Source of the DNA: Oxyruncus cristatus
Taxonomy: Eukaryota; Chordata; Aves; Passeriformes; Cotingidae
DNA: 64,000 nucleotides
Reading direction: 5' to 3'
Assembly (NCBI GenBank): GCA_013399855.1
Contig: VXAY01004337.1
Coordinates: 1,150,068-1,214,067, forward strand
Positions 13,501 to 25,400 of the stretch are shown one piece after another (within the stretch, counting starts at the first letter, position 1; each line of letters starts with the position of its first letter). The notes below the pieces were generated by a model. That model searched no databases, was not told where the DNA came from, and worked only from the letters and a program-made list of their open reading frames with translations. The translations under genes and the position numbers were made by a program.

Positions 13501-14938
13501 TTCTTTATGAATACAGAATTGGATGCAGAGCAGAAATTTGTGGTTAGATTGTCAGAGAAGAATATCTGGAGCATCCTCTTGAAATTGGGTCACTTTTCCA
13601 CGCATTGGTTCATCCTTTTTAGTTTTAGGGAAGATAAGAATCTATTAACTCCATGGAAATCTTGCCAGCATTTCTAAAGATGCACACAGCATACTTCACT
13701 ATGTTCCCAATGATTTAATCTCTGCCTCAGCCAGACAAGCTTGTCCTATATTTTCAACTACTTTGCATGACAACAGTATTTGAGATAAAATAATTTTAAT
13801 TGAATTGCCACTAAATCTATATATTTCAAAATAATAACTTGTGGCTTTTCTTCTCAATGAGTCAGTAGTTAATCATATCAAGCTGTGGAGATAAAAGGAT
13901 TGCTACTGGCACAACAAGAAACCTATGTTGGAGCAATGTGGGCACAAGGTAACATTGATATTGAAAGTGGGTTTAGGTCCAACCTCAAATACTCTAGAGA
14001 TCCACTTGCTCTTTCAGAATAAAGACTTTTGAGAAAATTGGTCTGTCTGAGAAAATGCTTGTGAATACATGTCACTGGGTGTTGTTTAAAAATTTGGGTC
14101 TTACCCCTAAAAGATGACTGTGAATGATCCATATGTGTGTAAATCACTCCTAGATCTACATAGTTTTGGGATAGAACATTGCTATGATATTGCAAGCTGC
14201 TTTATTAGTTTTTAATTATCTTCTCAGCTACATAATCAAATTAATCATGGCTATTTCTTACCATGGAACAGAATAGGGGCTGGTGGAAGTTCACATTTAT
14301 TTGACAGATCTAGCTTTTTTGGCTTTTTAGATGACAAATTAGTCTGACTTTTGCAGTGCTTTGGTGACTAGTGATCCAAATATAGTTTCCTGAATTCACA
14401 GCACCTTGTTTTCCTTAATGTTCTTCTTTGTTTGAATCTTTGAAGACATCTGTACATAATCTTTTCTACAGGTGTTCAGCTGTGGTCTCATCTGTAGAAA
14501 GACCAAAGGAGGATTTGTGTTGAGCTGTTCTACATCTTATCCGTTTACAGTGTGTTAGAAAACATCTCTAAGAAGTTTGCTGACTGATACCTACAGCTGA
14601 TATTTGAACTAGTGTAAATGAGCTTTCAAAGGCATCTGCAATGCTTTAAGATTCCAGCATTCAGGATGTTATTTTGGCTTTTTATATCACCAGGGACATC
14701 ACTAACATGCAAACTAAAAAGTATTCGTGTTATGCAGCCAATCAAAAGAAGCAGTGTAAAAAAACAAGGGCGTGATACGCATTTCCTTTCGCTTGATATT
14801 GGCCAATGTTTTTTTTTGGCATCCCAGCCTTCTGACACATATAGCTATTCATGGAGTATGGCAGGACTGCCTCCTTCATTAAACTAATGCTGATGTTTGC
14901 ATCTGAAAAAGCTGGAAGCCTCTTCCAAATTATATTGT

Positions 14939-14943
14939 ATCAT
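14939..14943. repeat. Target-site duplication ATCAT, left copy
   Basis: ATCAT directly precedes the TG end of the LTR and is matched exactly at 15581-15585 directly after the CA end. Confidence 0.8.
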
Positions 14944-15063
14944 TGTTATAGGTTTAGTTTCTGTGCTTTTTGCACAGTATTATTAACTTATAAATTTTGT
15001 TATTAATTAGGAAGAGTTTGCACAGACAAAACAGATCACTTTGAAATGGGGGTAATACTAAGA

Positions 15064-15069
15064 TTTATT
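15064..15069 (-). terminator. LTR poly(A) signal AATAAA
   Basis: AATAAA on the minus strand, about 120 bp before the 3' end of the LTR. It supports the minus-strand reading of the element. Confidence 0.55.
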
Positions 15070-15152
15070 GCTACACTACAGACACTAAGGGGAATACTTA
15101 CATATATATACATATATACATACAACTCTAACTAGTTTCTTATAATAGCACA

Positions 15153-15160
15153 CTTATATA
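15153..15160 (-). promoter_or_regulatory. LTR TATA box
   Basis: TATATAAG on the minus strand, about 85-95 bp upstream of the AATAAA signal. This is a normal U3/R arrangement and sets the orientation of the LTR. A nearby TATAAG (15144-15139) is an alternative. Confidence 0.5.
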
Positions 15161-15412
15161 TGTACAAATGCCCCCCCCTCTCTTCTTCAAAAACAGTCCA
15201 GAGGAAGAATGAGAAGGGAGGAAAAAAAAAAGTTTTTAAGGTAACAGTTCTATATCTCTGTAGCTCGAACCTCTCTCTCTTTACTGGAATGCAGAGAAGT
15301 TTACTCCCACCTTGCTGCTTGCTTACAGCTGCTGAGGGTTTTTTATCATGTCGTCACTACAAGATTCAGGGCTCTATGGAGGTTTCTTCCACGAGGAGTT
15401 TCAGGGGGGTTT

Positions 15413-15413
15413 N
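15413..15413. other. Ambiguous base N
   Basis: The only N in the window, between a G-run followed by TTT and a CACACACC tract inside the LTR. It probably marks an unresolved base in the assembly. Confidence 0.98.
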
Positions 15414-15580
15414 CACACACCACTACAACAACGACAACAACCCTTCTTTTCCGGTTTGAGTTAAATTATGTAATTCGTAGAGACGTCACAGAAGTCTCTA
15501 ATTGGCTACCTAGCCGGAATTTCACCTAGAACTAACCATCTTCTACCCTAAAACTGAGAAAAATGAACTAAACCATGACA

Positions 15581-15585
15581 ATCAT
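15581..15585. repeat. Target-site duplication ATCAT, right copy
   Basis: Exact match to the left copy. Five bases is the usual length for ERVL-class insertions. Confidence 0.8.
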
Positions 15586-18500
15586 GTATATTTGAGATTT
15601 TTTTTCTTCACAGTGTTTCAAAATTATTTGTATAGTTCAATACCTGAATTGCAGAAGCAAGTAGAAGCTTGGTCTCCACATGTGTCTTAGTGTCTGTTGT
15701 CTGCAGCCCCAATAAATGAGTAAAGCAAAGAGGGTTCTCTAGGGAATTGGTTGTGTAGGTTTACGATTATTTTCCTACTTTTAATATGAAAAAGTCTTGG
15801 TTATTAAAGAGATAAAATTGTATTTTAATACTTCTAAAACTAAGAATCCTGCTTGGTTTAAACCTTTCAGAGAGGAACCCTGTCTAACTGTTCCTTTAGA
15901 TAGTATGAGCTCCTTTAGGTAACGTTTTTGTTATCAAACATTTTCCAGTATTTGACTCCAGTAAAGAAATTTTAAAGCTCATCTGAAAATCTATGTGGAT
16001 GTGCTCACAAAAAAAAAAAAAAATCTCCCTGAAAATTCGGATATATGAAATCTGTTGCATACTTATATTTATTTATGTTGATTCAAGATTTGCTAGGAAT
16101 GGAAATGAAATATTTAAAAAATGGTAACTAAATCAAAAGTTACCAGCATCTTGTCAGAAGTATGAATTCTGTCTGATCACAAAACAATTATAATGCCTAT
16201 AAAGTGTTTTCTTTAATGGCTTTACCCCTTGGGACCAAGGAAACATTTAGCCTGTATTGTGTGCCAAGGACAGTCAAAAATGGTTGTCTTGGTCTGCTTA
16301 AGCCTGTTTCAAAATAAGCTTGTGAAATCTATGACTCAGCTACTGGTTCTTTGAACAAAAGAGTAGAGAAAATATACTTAAATTGAAGTGCTCAGCTGTT
16401 GTTATGGTGATATATTAAACTAGTCAGTTCTGGTTTGGATCCAGAAACAAGGTAGGGATGGTGTGCTTCCATTTTGGAGCACTTCAAATCAAACTTTCTG
16501 TGAGCTCTAGCAGAGAAATATCCTTACAATGAGGACAGGAATTCTCATAGTAAAATAAAATACAAAATCTACATTGGTGTCACTCATAGGATAGGAAATG
16601 ACAAATTTAAGATGCTAGTCCAACCTTAGTCCCCTTGGTTTGCTGTGCTCTTTGTAGGTTTTCTTCTAAAGGATCACACACTTCATTTAGCAGTTATGCA
16701 AAAATTGCTGAATGAGTGATTGGAGTGCTCCAAGGAAATGTGTCCCTTCCAGTTCAGCAAGAATAGTGCAGGTTGGTACCAAACACTGCCTAAACAATAC
16801 AGATAGAGCAATCTCCCTCACAGTCTTTTGGGGAAGTTTCTCTATAGCAGAGCTTCTGAGTGTGTAGAGGCACCAGTGGCATCTCTGTGACCATAAGATA
16901 TGTGTATGTGTGTGTAGGTGCGTATACATAAATGCCTATTTTTGCTAGTGATTTTTCAATGTAAGGTGCCTGAAGGCAATGTTGGAAACTGGTGTTTTTT
17001 ATGAGAAAATACTGAGAGTATCAGATGTATGCCTACGTGTGAACATGTATTATATGGCTTTCTGGGAACCAAGCTTGTTACAGTAAGCAGCAGTTCCTGG
17101 ACTAAACTATCTCTGAAATTGCACCCAGCTTTTGCCTTGGGGAGCATAGTTGTTTTTTACTTGAAAAGTAAACCAACATATGAGCACCATGGATAATCAT
17201 GAGTGTAAGTGATTCGAGGAATCTTTTTCAATCCTGTGAGACCAGTGCTTATTTCTCATTTCTGGTAGTCAGTCTGAATGACTGCCCCTGGTGAGTTGGA
17301 CATATCTCCTTTGACTGGAAAAATCTCTTGTCGTTGTCAAGAAAATAGTAAAATAACTGAGGAATATTCACACCAGAAACTGTAAGCTGCTCAAGAGCAG
17401 CAAGAATCCTGTAAGTTGCTCCATGTGCGATGCCATAAACCTTGGGAATACATTAGTGTCTGATCCCAAAGTGTTACTTTACTAAACATCATCCCTGTGA
17501 ACTTGTGACAGCAGTAAGATGGTAGTGACTTGGAAGGTAGTGGCAGCGGAGCGTCTGCTGCCGTTATTCGTGCTGTAACGCCTGCATGGATGAGTAGGGG
17601 ATTTAAACATTTTTATGTGGCATACTGATGGTAAAAGCATTTCCATTTTGCAGCATGTACATGAGTTAAAAAGTACTAAAATACGAAGTGGAATGCAGAG
17701 GGAATCCTTGCAGCTCTGAAGAATAGCACAGTCTACATGGGGAGAAAATGTATTAGAACTTCAGATTCTAGTGAAGTCAGTTCTGGTAATGCAAACCATG
17801 CTTTGGTTTTGCAGTTCTGGCAACAGGTATTGTTTAGATACTACAATATACTGGGAATAATTTCTGTCTAAAGTACAATATTGGGGGGCAAAAAGTGAGT
17901 GGTTGCATTGTATGTCTGAAAGTTGGACAGCTGGCAAAGAAAGGAGATTGAATAAGCAGGCATCCCTGCAGCCTCATCCTTGACTTTGATGAATCCAGGA
18001 AGGGCTCAGAACTTGTGTTTTGGTCTGATTACATTCCAGCCCAAACATGTGTGATTTCCTCAGCCTCATCAAATCCTCTCCTTTGAGGTCATATTGAAAC
18101 ACATGAGAATGTGTGCCCATGGCTGAGCAGGAGTCAGTGCTCTTCTCTGTGCATACAGGGCAGGAGAGAAAGAGGAAGAAGAAGCAAAGAACCTGACTGT
18201 TGCTGTCTGACACCAAAGGAAAGCGACACGACATGGAGAGGGTCATGGTCAGGCAAAGGACTCAGCCTAAGTTCCAGCATCTGGCAGAAAGCACACGTTT
18301 CAGATTTGTGAGAAACTGTCTGGGGGAGAGAAATATCTTTACACTAGATGTGCAACAGGAGGGCTGGAGGGAGGGTTGGAGAGAAGCCCAAGAATGAGCG
18401 CAGCCTGCTGCAGTCATCGGCTCCGGTCGGGGCCTCCCTTTTTCCACTTGCATGAAACTATTTCTATTGTCATTAAGTCTTAAAAAGTTGTTGTGTATCT

Positions 18501-21500
18501 GGATATGCACATGTGTGTGTGCATGTGTCTGCAAAAGTGACACATTTAGCTTCATATCTGACAATGTGCCTTTGGCAGATTAGATATAAAAATTAACTTG
18601 CTCTGTGCCTTTTATTTTTTTTTGAAAAAAAGGGTAAAACAAAACCAGATTGAACTTTTACACTTAAAGCCCTAAGAAAATCATAAAAGTGAATTATGGG
18701 GTGAGAATTACTCTTTAAAGGAAAGCTTTACACTAGAGTAGACTTGGAACATTTATACATAAAATATTACATTTAGTATTTATGTGTATAAAATCTGCTG
18801 AACTGGCCAATTTCTGACCATTATATAAACTTTATGCATTTGAGAAAGCAGACTTTCTTTCACAAAAAACAATTTGTTCTAGCTTCTATTATAAAATAAT
18901 AATCCCTGGTTATCAACACTTGGTGGTATTGTCACAAGCCGTCTCCTCTCTGTGCTGTTTGGTTGAGTAATTTGTCTTTTGTAGACTGGGCATAAAGCAC
19001 ATCAGTCTAGCAAGCTAAAAGCATGATGCAAATGAGGAGAAGGAAAAAGATAAGGCTGGGAAGGGAGCATGTACTCCAAACAAGGGACACAGACAATTTT
19101 GAGGTGCAGAACTCGTTTCTAAACCACTCTGTGTTTAAAGTTAGCTTGGAGAGGGAGTCTGGGTCTGGGCAGCTGTACAGACCTTGAGTTCCAAAATTTA
19201 GTCTTCTTGATATAAGGTGAAGCCCAGTTTTTAGAGCCAGCCTTTGAAGCAAGGAACTGGATGAGGGTCCCATGGAAGGCAGCAAGCAGCAGCACAAAGC
19301 TGGTGACCAGAAAAGCACTGGAAAAACTCCCGCAGGAGACGCCTCAAGGTTGCCACCTCTGCCCCTGCTCGCCCCTGCACTCGCTGCCTTGAGTGCGCTG
19401 AGTGCACTCATCAGCCTGGGGATGACACCCAAGGGATGTACCCAGGGGTAGCTGTGAGCAGCAGCCATGCACCTCCTGGTCCAACAGGCAAGTACAACCT
19501 CCAGGAGCAGGGAGACCTCCTTGGAGACAGTGGATTGACTTTACAAAGTAACTGGGCTCTTACAAGAGCTGGACACACATTAAGCAAATGGACCTAGAAG
19601 GACAAATGTCCTCTACTGTCCTTACAAAGAAGAAATGACAGAGAGTGAAAGAAAACTCAATAATTACTAATGCTCTCACCTAATCACGCCTGGATGTGCT
19701 CAGATGCTATAATGACAAGGTCTTACAAAAGTCAGTGCCATGTAGAATAGTCTGCAAAAGCGTTTATGTGAGACAAGTAGGCATTTCTTAGCCTATCTGT
19801 AGAAATGTCAGCTATTTTTGCAGGTTGTCTGATGTGCTCCTCCACAGCAATCTATGTGAGATCTCTTGCTGCAAATACCCTGTTTGAAAGTTACAACTTT
19901 TTCTTGCAGCAGAAATTATTACCAAATTATCTAAAAAGTAGGTGAAAACCAGAGACTGTTCATGGAATTTTAAGCTGTAAAACTGTTAATTCTTTCCATA
20001 ACTGAAGTTGGAACAGAAGCATTTCAGTGCCCTTGGAGAAATTCAGCATATATGATCTTCTCTAATTGCCTGCCAGGGAAAAGCTGTGATTATGAAGCAA
20101 TCACTGATCTGATCCCATAGTAACTTTTCCTAAGTCAAAACACTCTGTTTTCTTCTCATTTCTCAAGTATTGTGTTGTTTTAAAGAATTTCAAAATGTCC
20201 TTTTCACAATATGAAGTGAATATTAGTTTCCAGTGGAATCAAGGAATACACGTTTTTCTTAGATTTTAGAGCTTAGTGGTATCAGCAAAAATAAAATAAA
20301 ATGTCTAATTATATTGCTGAAGTCAGCAGAATAGGAATGCAAAAGAACCTTATTCTTCTTCCTGAGAGACATCTATAATAAATCATTAGTAGTATACTAA
20401 AAAATAGATTATAGCTATGGGACTAAGTGTTTTTCCTATTCAACAAAGGAATAAGAAAGGAAGAAACTGAATTATGAACAGTATCAATCCAATTGTGTGC
20501 TTAATTAATCAAAATATGAAAAGATCAAAATGTTCTATATGATGTTGTTCAGTCCCTTAAACTTCATAGAATTTTAAAGATCTGTTGGATAGAAAAAGAG
20601 AAGGTAATTTTTCTAGAGCGTATTTGTAGTATGGAAACTATAAAATATATTTTCTAGTTTTCTAACTCAAGCAATAATTCTGAACACTGAGAAGTGATGG
20701 CTTTGTGGAGCTAAAAAATATGTTATCAAATTTTAACTTCTCAGGTCAGAAGAAATATAGAGTTGCAGATGTTATATTAAACCATTCATCTTATCATTCA
20801 TTTACATTTCAGCTTGCAGCACAGAAGTCTGAATAACTAAGAAGATTTTAATTAAATCAAAGGACAAAGCATGACAATTTAATGACCTGATAGAAAACCT
20901 CATATGTTTCCATTGGCCCCAGGAGTCTTCTTAAAAAGAAAACAGTGCGAATTAGATTTTCTGATCCACGTGGGCTTGGACAGCCTGTTCCCAAGAGACA
21001 AGACTAGGAATCGGGCTTTATTTCCTATTGGTGATTGAACCCCACCCAAATTACATCAATTCTGGATTGAATAGATACTGTAATTATATTGATTGGGCAA
21101 ACATCTCAAATTAATTTTGAAAGTTATCTTCTTTGATCGACTGTGGTAGAGCCTTGTTCAGGCACAGTCACATTTTCCGTTCATAGATTTTGAGATAAAA
21201 TCAGTGCAGCAAGTCTTGGTCTTCCCAGGATTTTAAACCAAAACAAATGATTATTCATCCCCTCTTTTCTGTTCAGCAAAATCATCTCTGTGATTTAATT
21301 CTAGCTTGGGCTGATAGCACACCAATCTTCTTGACAGACTAAGAAGGAAATGGTGTTTGGATCACAGCTATGGCTTGGCAGGAGCTATTGCTGTAGTGCC
21401 TGCACTTTGTCAGATGGCTCAGGAAATTCCACAGCTGATACTCAAAACTGTAGTTCAGGCAGGGATTTCCAATCCCTGATAAGTGTGAAGTTCACAAGAA

Positions 21501-22386
21501 GTCAGCCACCCTACATTTTCTGCATCTGGTGGCCGTGTCAAGGCTTTCGTGACATAGGCTGTTGTTCAGAGCTCCACTTAAATCCAGACATCATTATGAC
21601 GGTCTGAGATGGTGAACTGGTGGGTAGTTTGCCTACCTTTCTCTTACTGAAATGGAGGTTGAGGTCCCTTACTAAACATGATGTAGTAACTGAACTTGAT
21701 GTAGAAAATGTAGCCCAAATACTATAATATATGATTAAATATTGAAATGACTGATCAGGTAACATTAATGGGATTCAGAAATTGTTCCATAAAATTTATT
21801 CATTTGGTCTTGTCTTCAAAAAGACAGGATTAAAAAACACAGGTAAGTTGGGAAACTCTTCAAGATATGTTTCATTTAGTTAAGAAAAATGATTTACAAG
21901 TGCGGACCTTGAAAAGTTTTACTATATTTGAAATACACCTGGAACTACTTCAATTAAAGGCAATGATTGATTACCCTCTAAACGTTGGCTTAAAATAATT
22001 ATCTGAGGTTTCATCAAGAGAATACAGGTTAGGTTGTAGTAAAATATTTTTAGTGATCAGCATACCCTAATAATAAAGGAACAGCTATCTGAGTAAGTTT
22101 TAGACTCTCTTCTAATAGAAAACTTTAAAAACATGTTTCACAAATTTTTCTCAGATGTGTTCTATGTGTATTAGTTCTTCAGCACAGGAGAAAGTTGGAT
22201 TCAGACCTTGCTTTCCTAAGACTCCAAGATTCTAAAAGAAATGGCCAATATTATCCAGGAGTCTATATGGGATGGACATAAACATGCTTCCTATTATTTA
22301 ACTTTGTTTATATTTTATGAGTTTATCTCACACATAAAGACAAGAGATCAAATCCAATGATATTGATTTGAAGAACATTGCTTTAT
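15586..22386. other. Unique non-coding stretch
   Basis: About 6.8 kb without a supportable gene. It contains an A15 run (16009-16023), a TG-rich tract (18503-18528) and a modestly GC-rich patch (19250-19470), where a 153-codon minus-strand frame stays open without recognisable domains. A short segment near 16585-16622 weakly resembles an inverted CR1 tail. Confidence 0.55.
18503..18528. repeat. Alternating purine-pyrimidine TG-rich tract
   Basis: A 26-bp uninterrupted alternating purine/pyrimidine run made mainly of TG/CA steps, a sequence type that can adopt Z-DNA. It is a short imperfect microsatellite. Confidence 0.75.
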
Positions 22387-22470
22387 TCTATGATTTTATT
22401 GGCTTATTTAGACTGTCCAGTGAATTACTCTATTATTTTATTGGGTTATTCAGACTATCACAATGAATCA
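22387..22470 (+). repeat. Diverged tandem duplication, 42-bp unit
   Basis: Two adjacent 42-bp units begin TCTATGATTTTATTGG (22387) and TCTATTATTTTATTGG (22429). Both continue with TTATT, AGACT and TGAAT blocks at matching offsets. Identity is roughly four in five, so the duplication is old. No relation to a known family was recognised. Confidence 0.7.
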
Positions 22471-25400
22471 TTTTCTTAGCTTAAATAAGTCAATCCCATC
22501 TGGAGCTGGTCAGAATATTTTTAGTGAAATGAAATATGTCACTTCATCAAAGCCAAAATGTTGTATCAGCATATCAGTTTTGACAAACATTTCTTGAGAA
22601 AGTTTTTGCCTGGGGTTCCCTTGTCACTTACAGCTAGAAGAGACAGAACATGAGCTGAAAAGATCAGGTTTTATATTCAGAAATGGACTTTTCATAACAA
22701 TTTCCATTTGCAAAAATGTTTGAGGGGTTTATTTTCATTCCTCTGAAAAGTGAAAACTAATTCTGAAACCTCAAAATTTACAGCAAAATGGAATCCATGT
22801 CCTCTGAACAGCTTTAATCACATCAGAGCATACAAAATGCTGATTCAGTAGCTCATATTTAGAGGATTTAGGTATACCAGAAGGCAGAGAATCAGGAAAC
22901 CATAAGAAATGTGGTTGTATAATGATAGTTGACTTCTTTTCCCTTGGAAGAGTATTCATTTGCCAAACAGCATGTAAACATCACTGGATTTGACTCTTGC
23001 CATAAAGATCTCCACAAACACACATGATAGTACATTCTGTATCTTTCACACCAAGGTTTAGTAAAGTGCACAGCAAATCATTCCTAAACTATGAAGGGTA
23101 CAGACCGGATCTTAAGTGTTTAGGGGAACACTAGAAATATATTTTCTTTGGGTCATTACAATTTGTAGGCATTTCAGTTATTTTGTCATGTTTAAAACAC
23201 TTTTACTACCCCAAGGCAAACCTCCCAAAATTGCTTGCATCAGCTGAAACAGGAGGGTCCAATGAAGTTCATTGGCTGCTCGATTGCATCCTGGAAGAAA
23301 TGGGCACTGTACATGACTGCAGGAAAGAGGAAGGTACAGCTGTGGCAGAAACTGCCCTTACCTTCCCTTGCTGGCATTTTATAGGCATATTTCTGTAACC
23401 CCTTTTTAGCTATTAGAAAATGATCCTGCAGTATATGTATTTTAATTAGTTATTATGGAAGAGGGCAACACCTGTAGCTGAAACACATACAGTGATATTT
23501 TCAAAATGGAGACAATATATTGTAGTAAAAAGAGATGCTGAAGCTGAATGAAGCTAACCTTGTAAAAAAAAAAGGAGCGGGTTAAAAAAGCATTTCTGAA
23601 CAGAACCTTAGGAAAGATCATTTTCTTCAAGCACAAAGGAGCTTGTTAGTGGAGGAGGCTGATGTCTGTCTGCCATCATACAAAATATTCATAGCAGTAT
23701 TCATAGTCACATGTGTACAGCAGTGTAGATGTACTCCCGACACGTACAGACTGGTGTTACCAGCAGTAGGAATGACTCCAGAGAAGGCAGTGCTGGGGCT
23801 GAGACCCACCTTAGCCTCACCAGAATAGCACAACCACTGCACCTGCCCTGTCTTCTCCTCCATGGGTGGGTTATACATAAAACTGCTGAGAGGCAGCAGA
23901 ACCAGCATGTGAGAAGAGGCTGTTAAGGAAAGAAATATTCAAGAGAGATTGATTTCAGGAAAGGGAGTGCTAATGCTGCACAAAGCCAGATGTGTGACCA
24001 CATATACACATGTGAAATTTTTCCTCTTATTCTCTAAGAGTGGAATAATCCAGCGTATCAGTAGAGCTCTTATTGCAAGGCAGGCAGTAATTTTTCTGCA
24101 GGGAATTGGTTTAATCAGTTTACAGAAATATTAAAGCATAAAGTGAGTTTTTTCAGTAACAATTTTATCATGAGACATATTACAGGAGGAATTCTCTTCA
24201 AAGAAGGAAAAAATACACAAGTCTGATTTTTGTCCCCTTACAGATCATTTACTCAGAAGGTCCAGAATATTTTTCTGTGCTGTTTGCACAGCAGAATTTC
24301 AGATTTTAAGGAGTCTGGAAGACTCCATTTTATCAGTACAGCTAAAGATACTATGCTGTGATAAGATTTGAAAGCTAAACAACAGAAAGGAGGTGGGATT
24401 AAGTATTTTCTTTCAGTTGGTACATGGATTAGTTTCAATGGATTTACGGCTGCTGTTTGCAATTATGGAGCTAACTGCACTGATGCCTATTTCTCTGATT
24501 CAGTGGTACCTATTGCCAAAGCACATCACTGAGAGCTCCGGCAAGGCTTCAGAGGCCTTAATAAAAAGTATGCACACTGTTGTGACCACCAGCCTAAAAG
24601 TCAGAGATAAACTGAGAATAGAAACCAATAAACAACTTTACCTTCTGGCTCTCTAGAAACTGACTACTTTATACAGTATTTTTGGCCTATCTTCTTAATA
24701 TGTAGAAATAAAACCACAGCTGTTATTTTGTCTGAGACGTACAGATTTACTGCTGAGCAGGAGGATAATTCTTACTTCTTACACATGCCACTGCGTTTGT
24801 TCTGATTGCTTCTTTTTAAGTAAGTTGCTAAAAATACACTTATTTTCTGATTCAGAAGCAACAGTGAACAATGTTCATGAAACACTCCCAAAGACGAAAA
24901 GAGGTAAAATCTTGATGCAGCTGGCAGGATACATAAGATAAAGTGTTTTTGAAAGGGAGTAATTAGGGAAAAGATCTTATTTGATAGAATAATTAAATAA
25001 AAACCTTTAATAGAGCTGATAGTCAATGACTCAGTGAAAAAGGAAACCTGAATTTTAAATATTAAGGATAACATCTATCTTTGCCTAGATCTGGACATTA
25101 TTGGCACTCTCCATAAATCATCCTCTTTTTAATTTAATATGAGCATGTGTAAGGTCCAGAGATAAATTAATTGCTGCCAGATTTAAATAATATGCTTGGT
25201 TTCAGGCATTTCCTGGAGATTAATGACAGGTTAGGGGGAGCCAAGGGCCTAAAGTTCAGCCAGAAACCATTAACCTCAGGTTATCATTAACCTCAGGAAA
25301 CACCGTATGTCTCAGCTGTGTCTGCTCCTACAGAATGGAAATGAAAAGCGTAATGTCATGTATTTCTTGTAGGAGTTAACGCCATTCCACTTGGTGCATA

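Larger units (their letters stand above)
6086..14943. other. Long unique non-coding stretch
   Basis: About 8.9 kb with no supportable gene. Visible low-complexity tracts are a T15 run (6839-6853), an A16 run (6962-6977), a (CTCG)3 cluster (8084-8096) and A-rich sequence near 9330-9357. The longest frames are 110-112 codons (6317-6649 and 12756-13094) and resemble nothing I know. A full CRE palindrome at 7574 is listed separately. Confidence 0.55.
14944..15580 (-). mobile_element. Solo LTR of an ERVL-like endogenous retrovirus
   Basis: A 637-bp element flanked by a perfect 5-bp target-site duplication, ATCAT, at 14939-14943 and 15581-15585. On the minus strand it opens TGTCATGGTTTAG and closes ...TATAACA, the 5'-TG...CA-3' form of an LTR. 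Minus-strand promoter signals are in the expected order: a TGACGTC site in U3 (15488-15482), TATATAAG (15160-15153), AATAAA (15069-15064), then about 120 bp to the end. The 5-bp duplication and the TGTCATGGTTTA start fit avian ERVL-class LTRs. No gag, pol or env lies on either side, so it is a solo LTR left by recombination. It keeps about eight CpGs between 15260 and 15525, suggesting a fairly young insertion. The exact family name is not assigned. Confidence 0.85.

Noticed and set aside
16585..16622. Possible inverted CR1 scrap ('ctagtccaacct')
   Set aside because: Only about 40 bp of loose similarity and no terminal motif.
19007..19468. 153-codon minus-strand frame, Ala/Ser/Leu-rich
   Set aside because: Lies in a locally GC-rich patch where stops are rare; no recognisable family.
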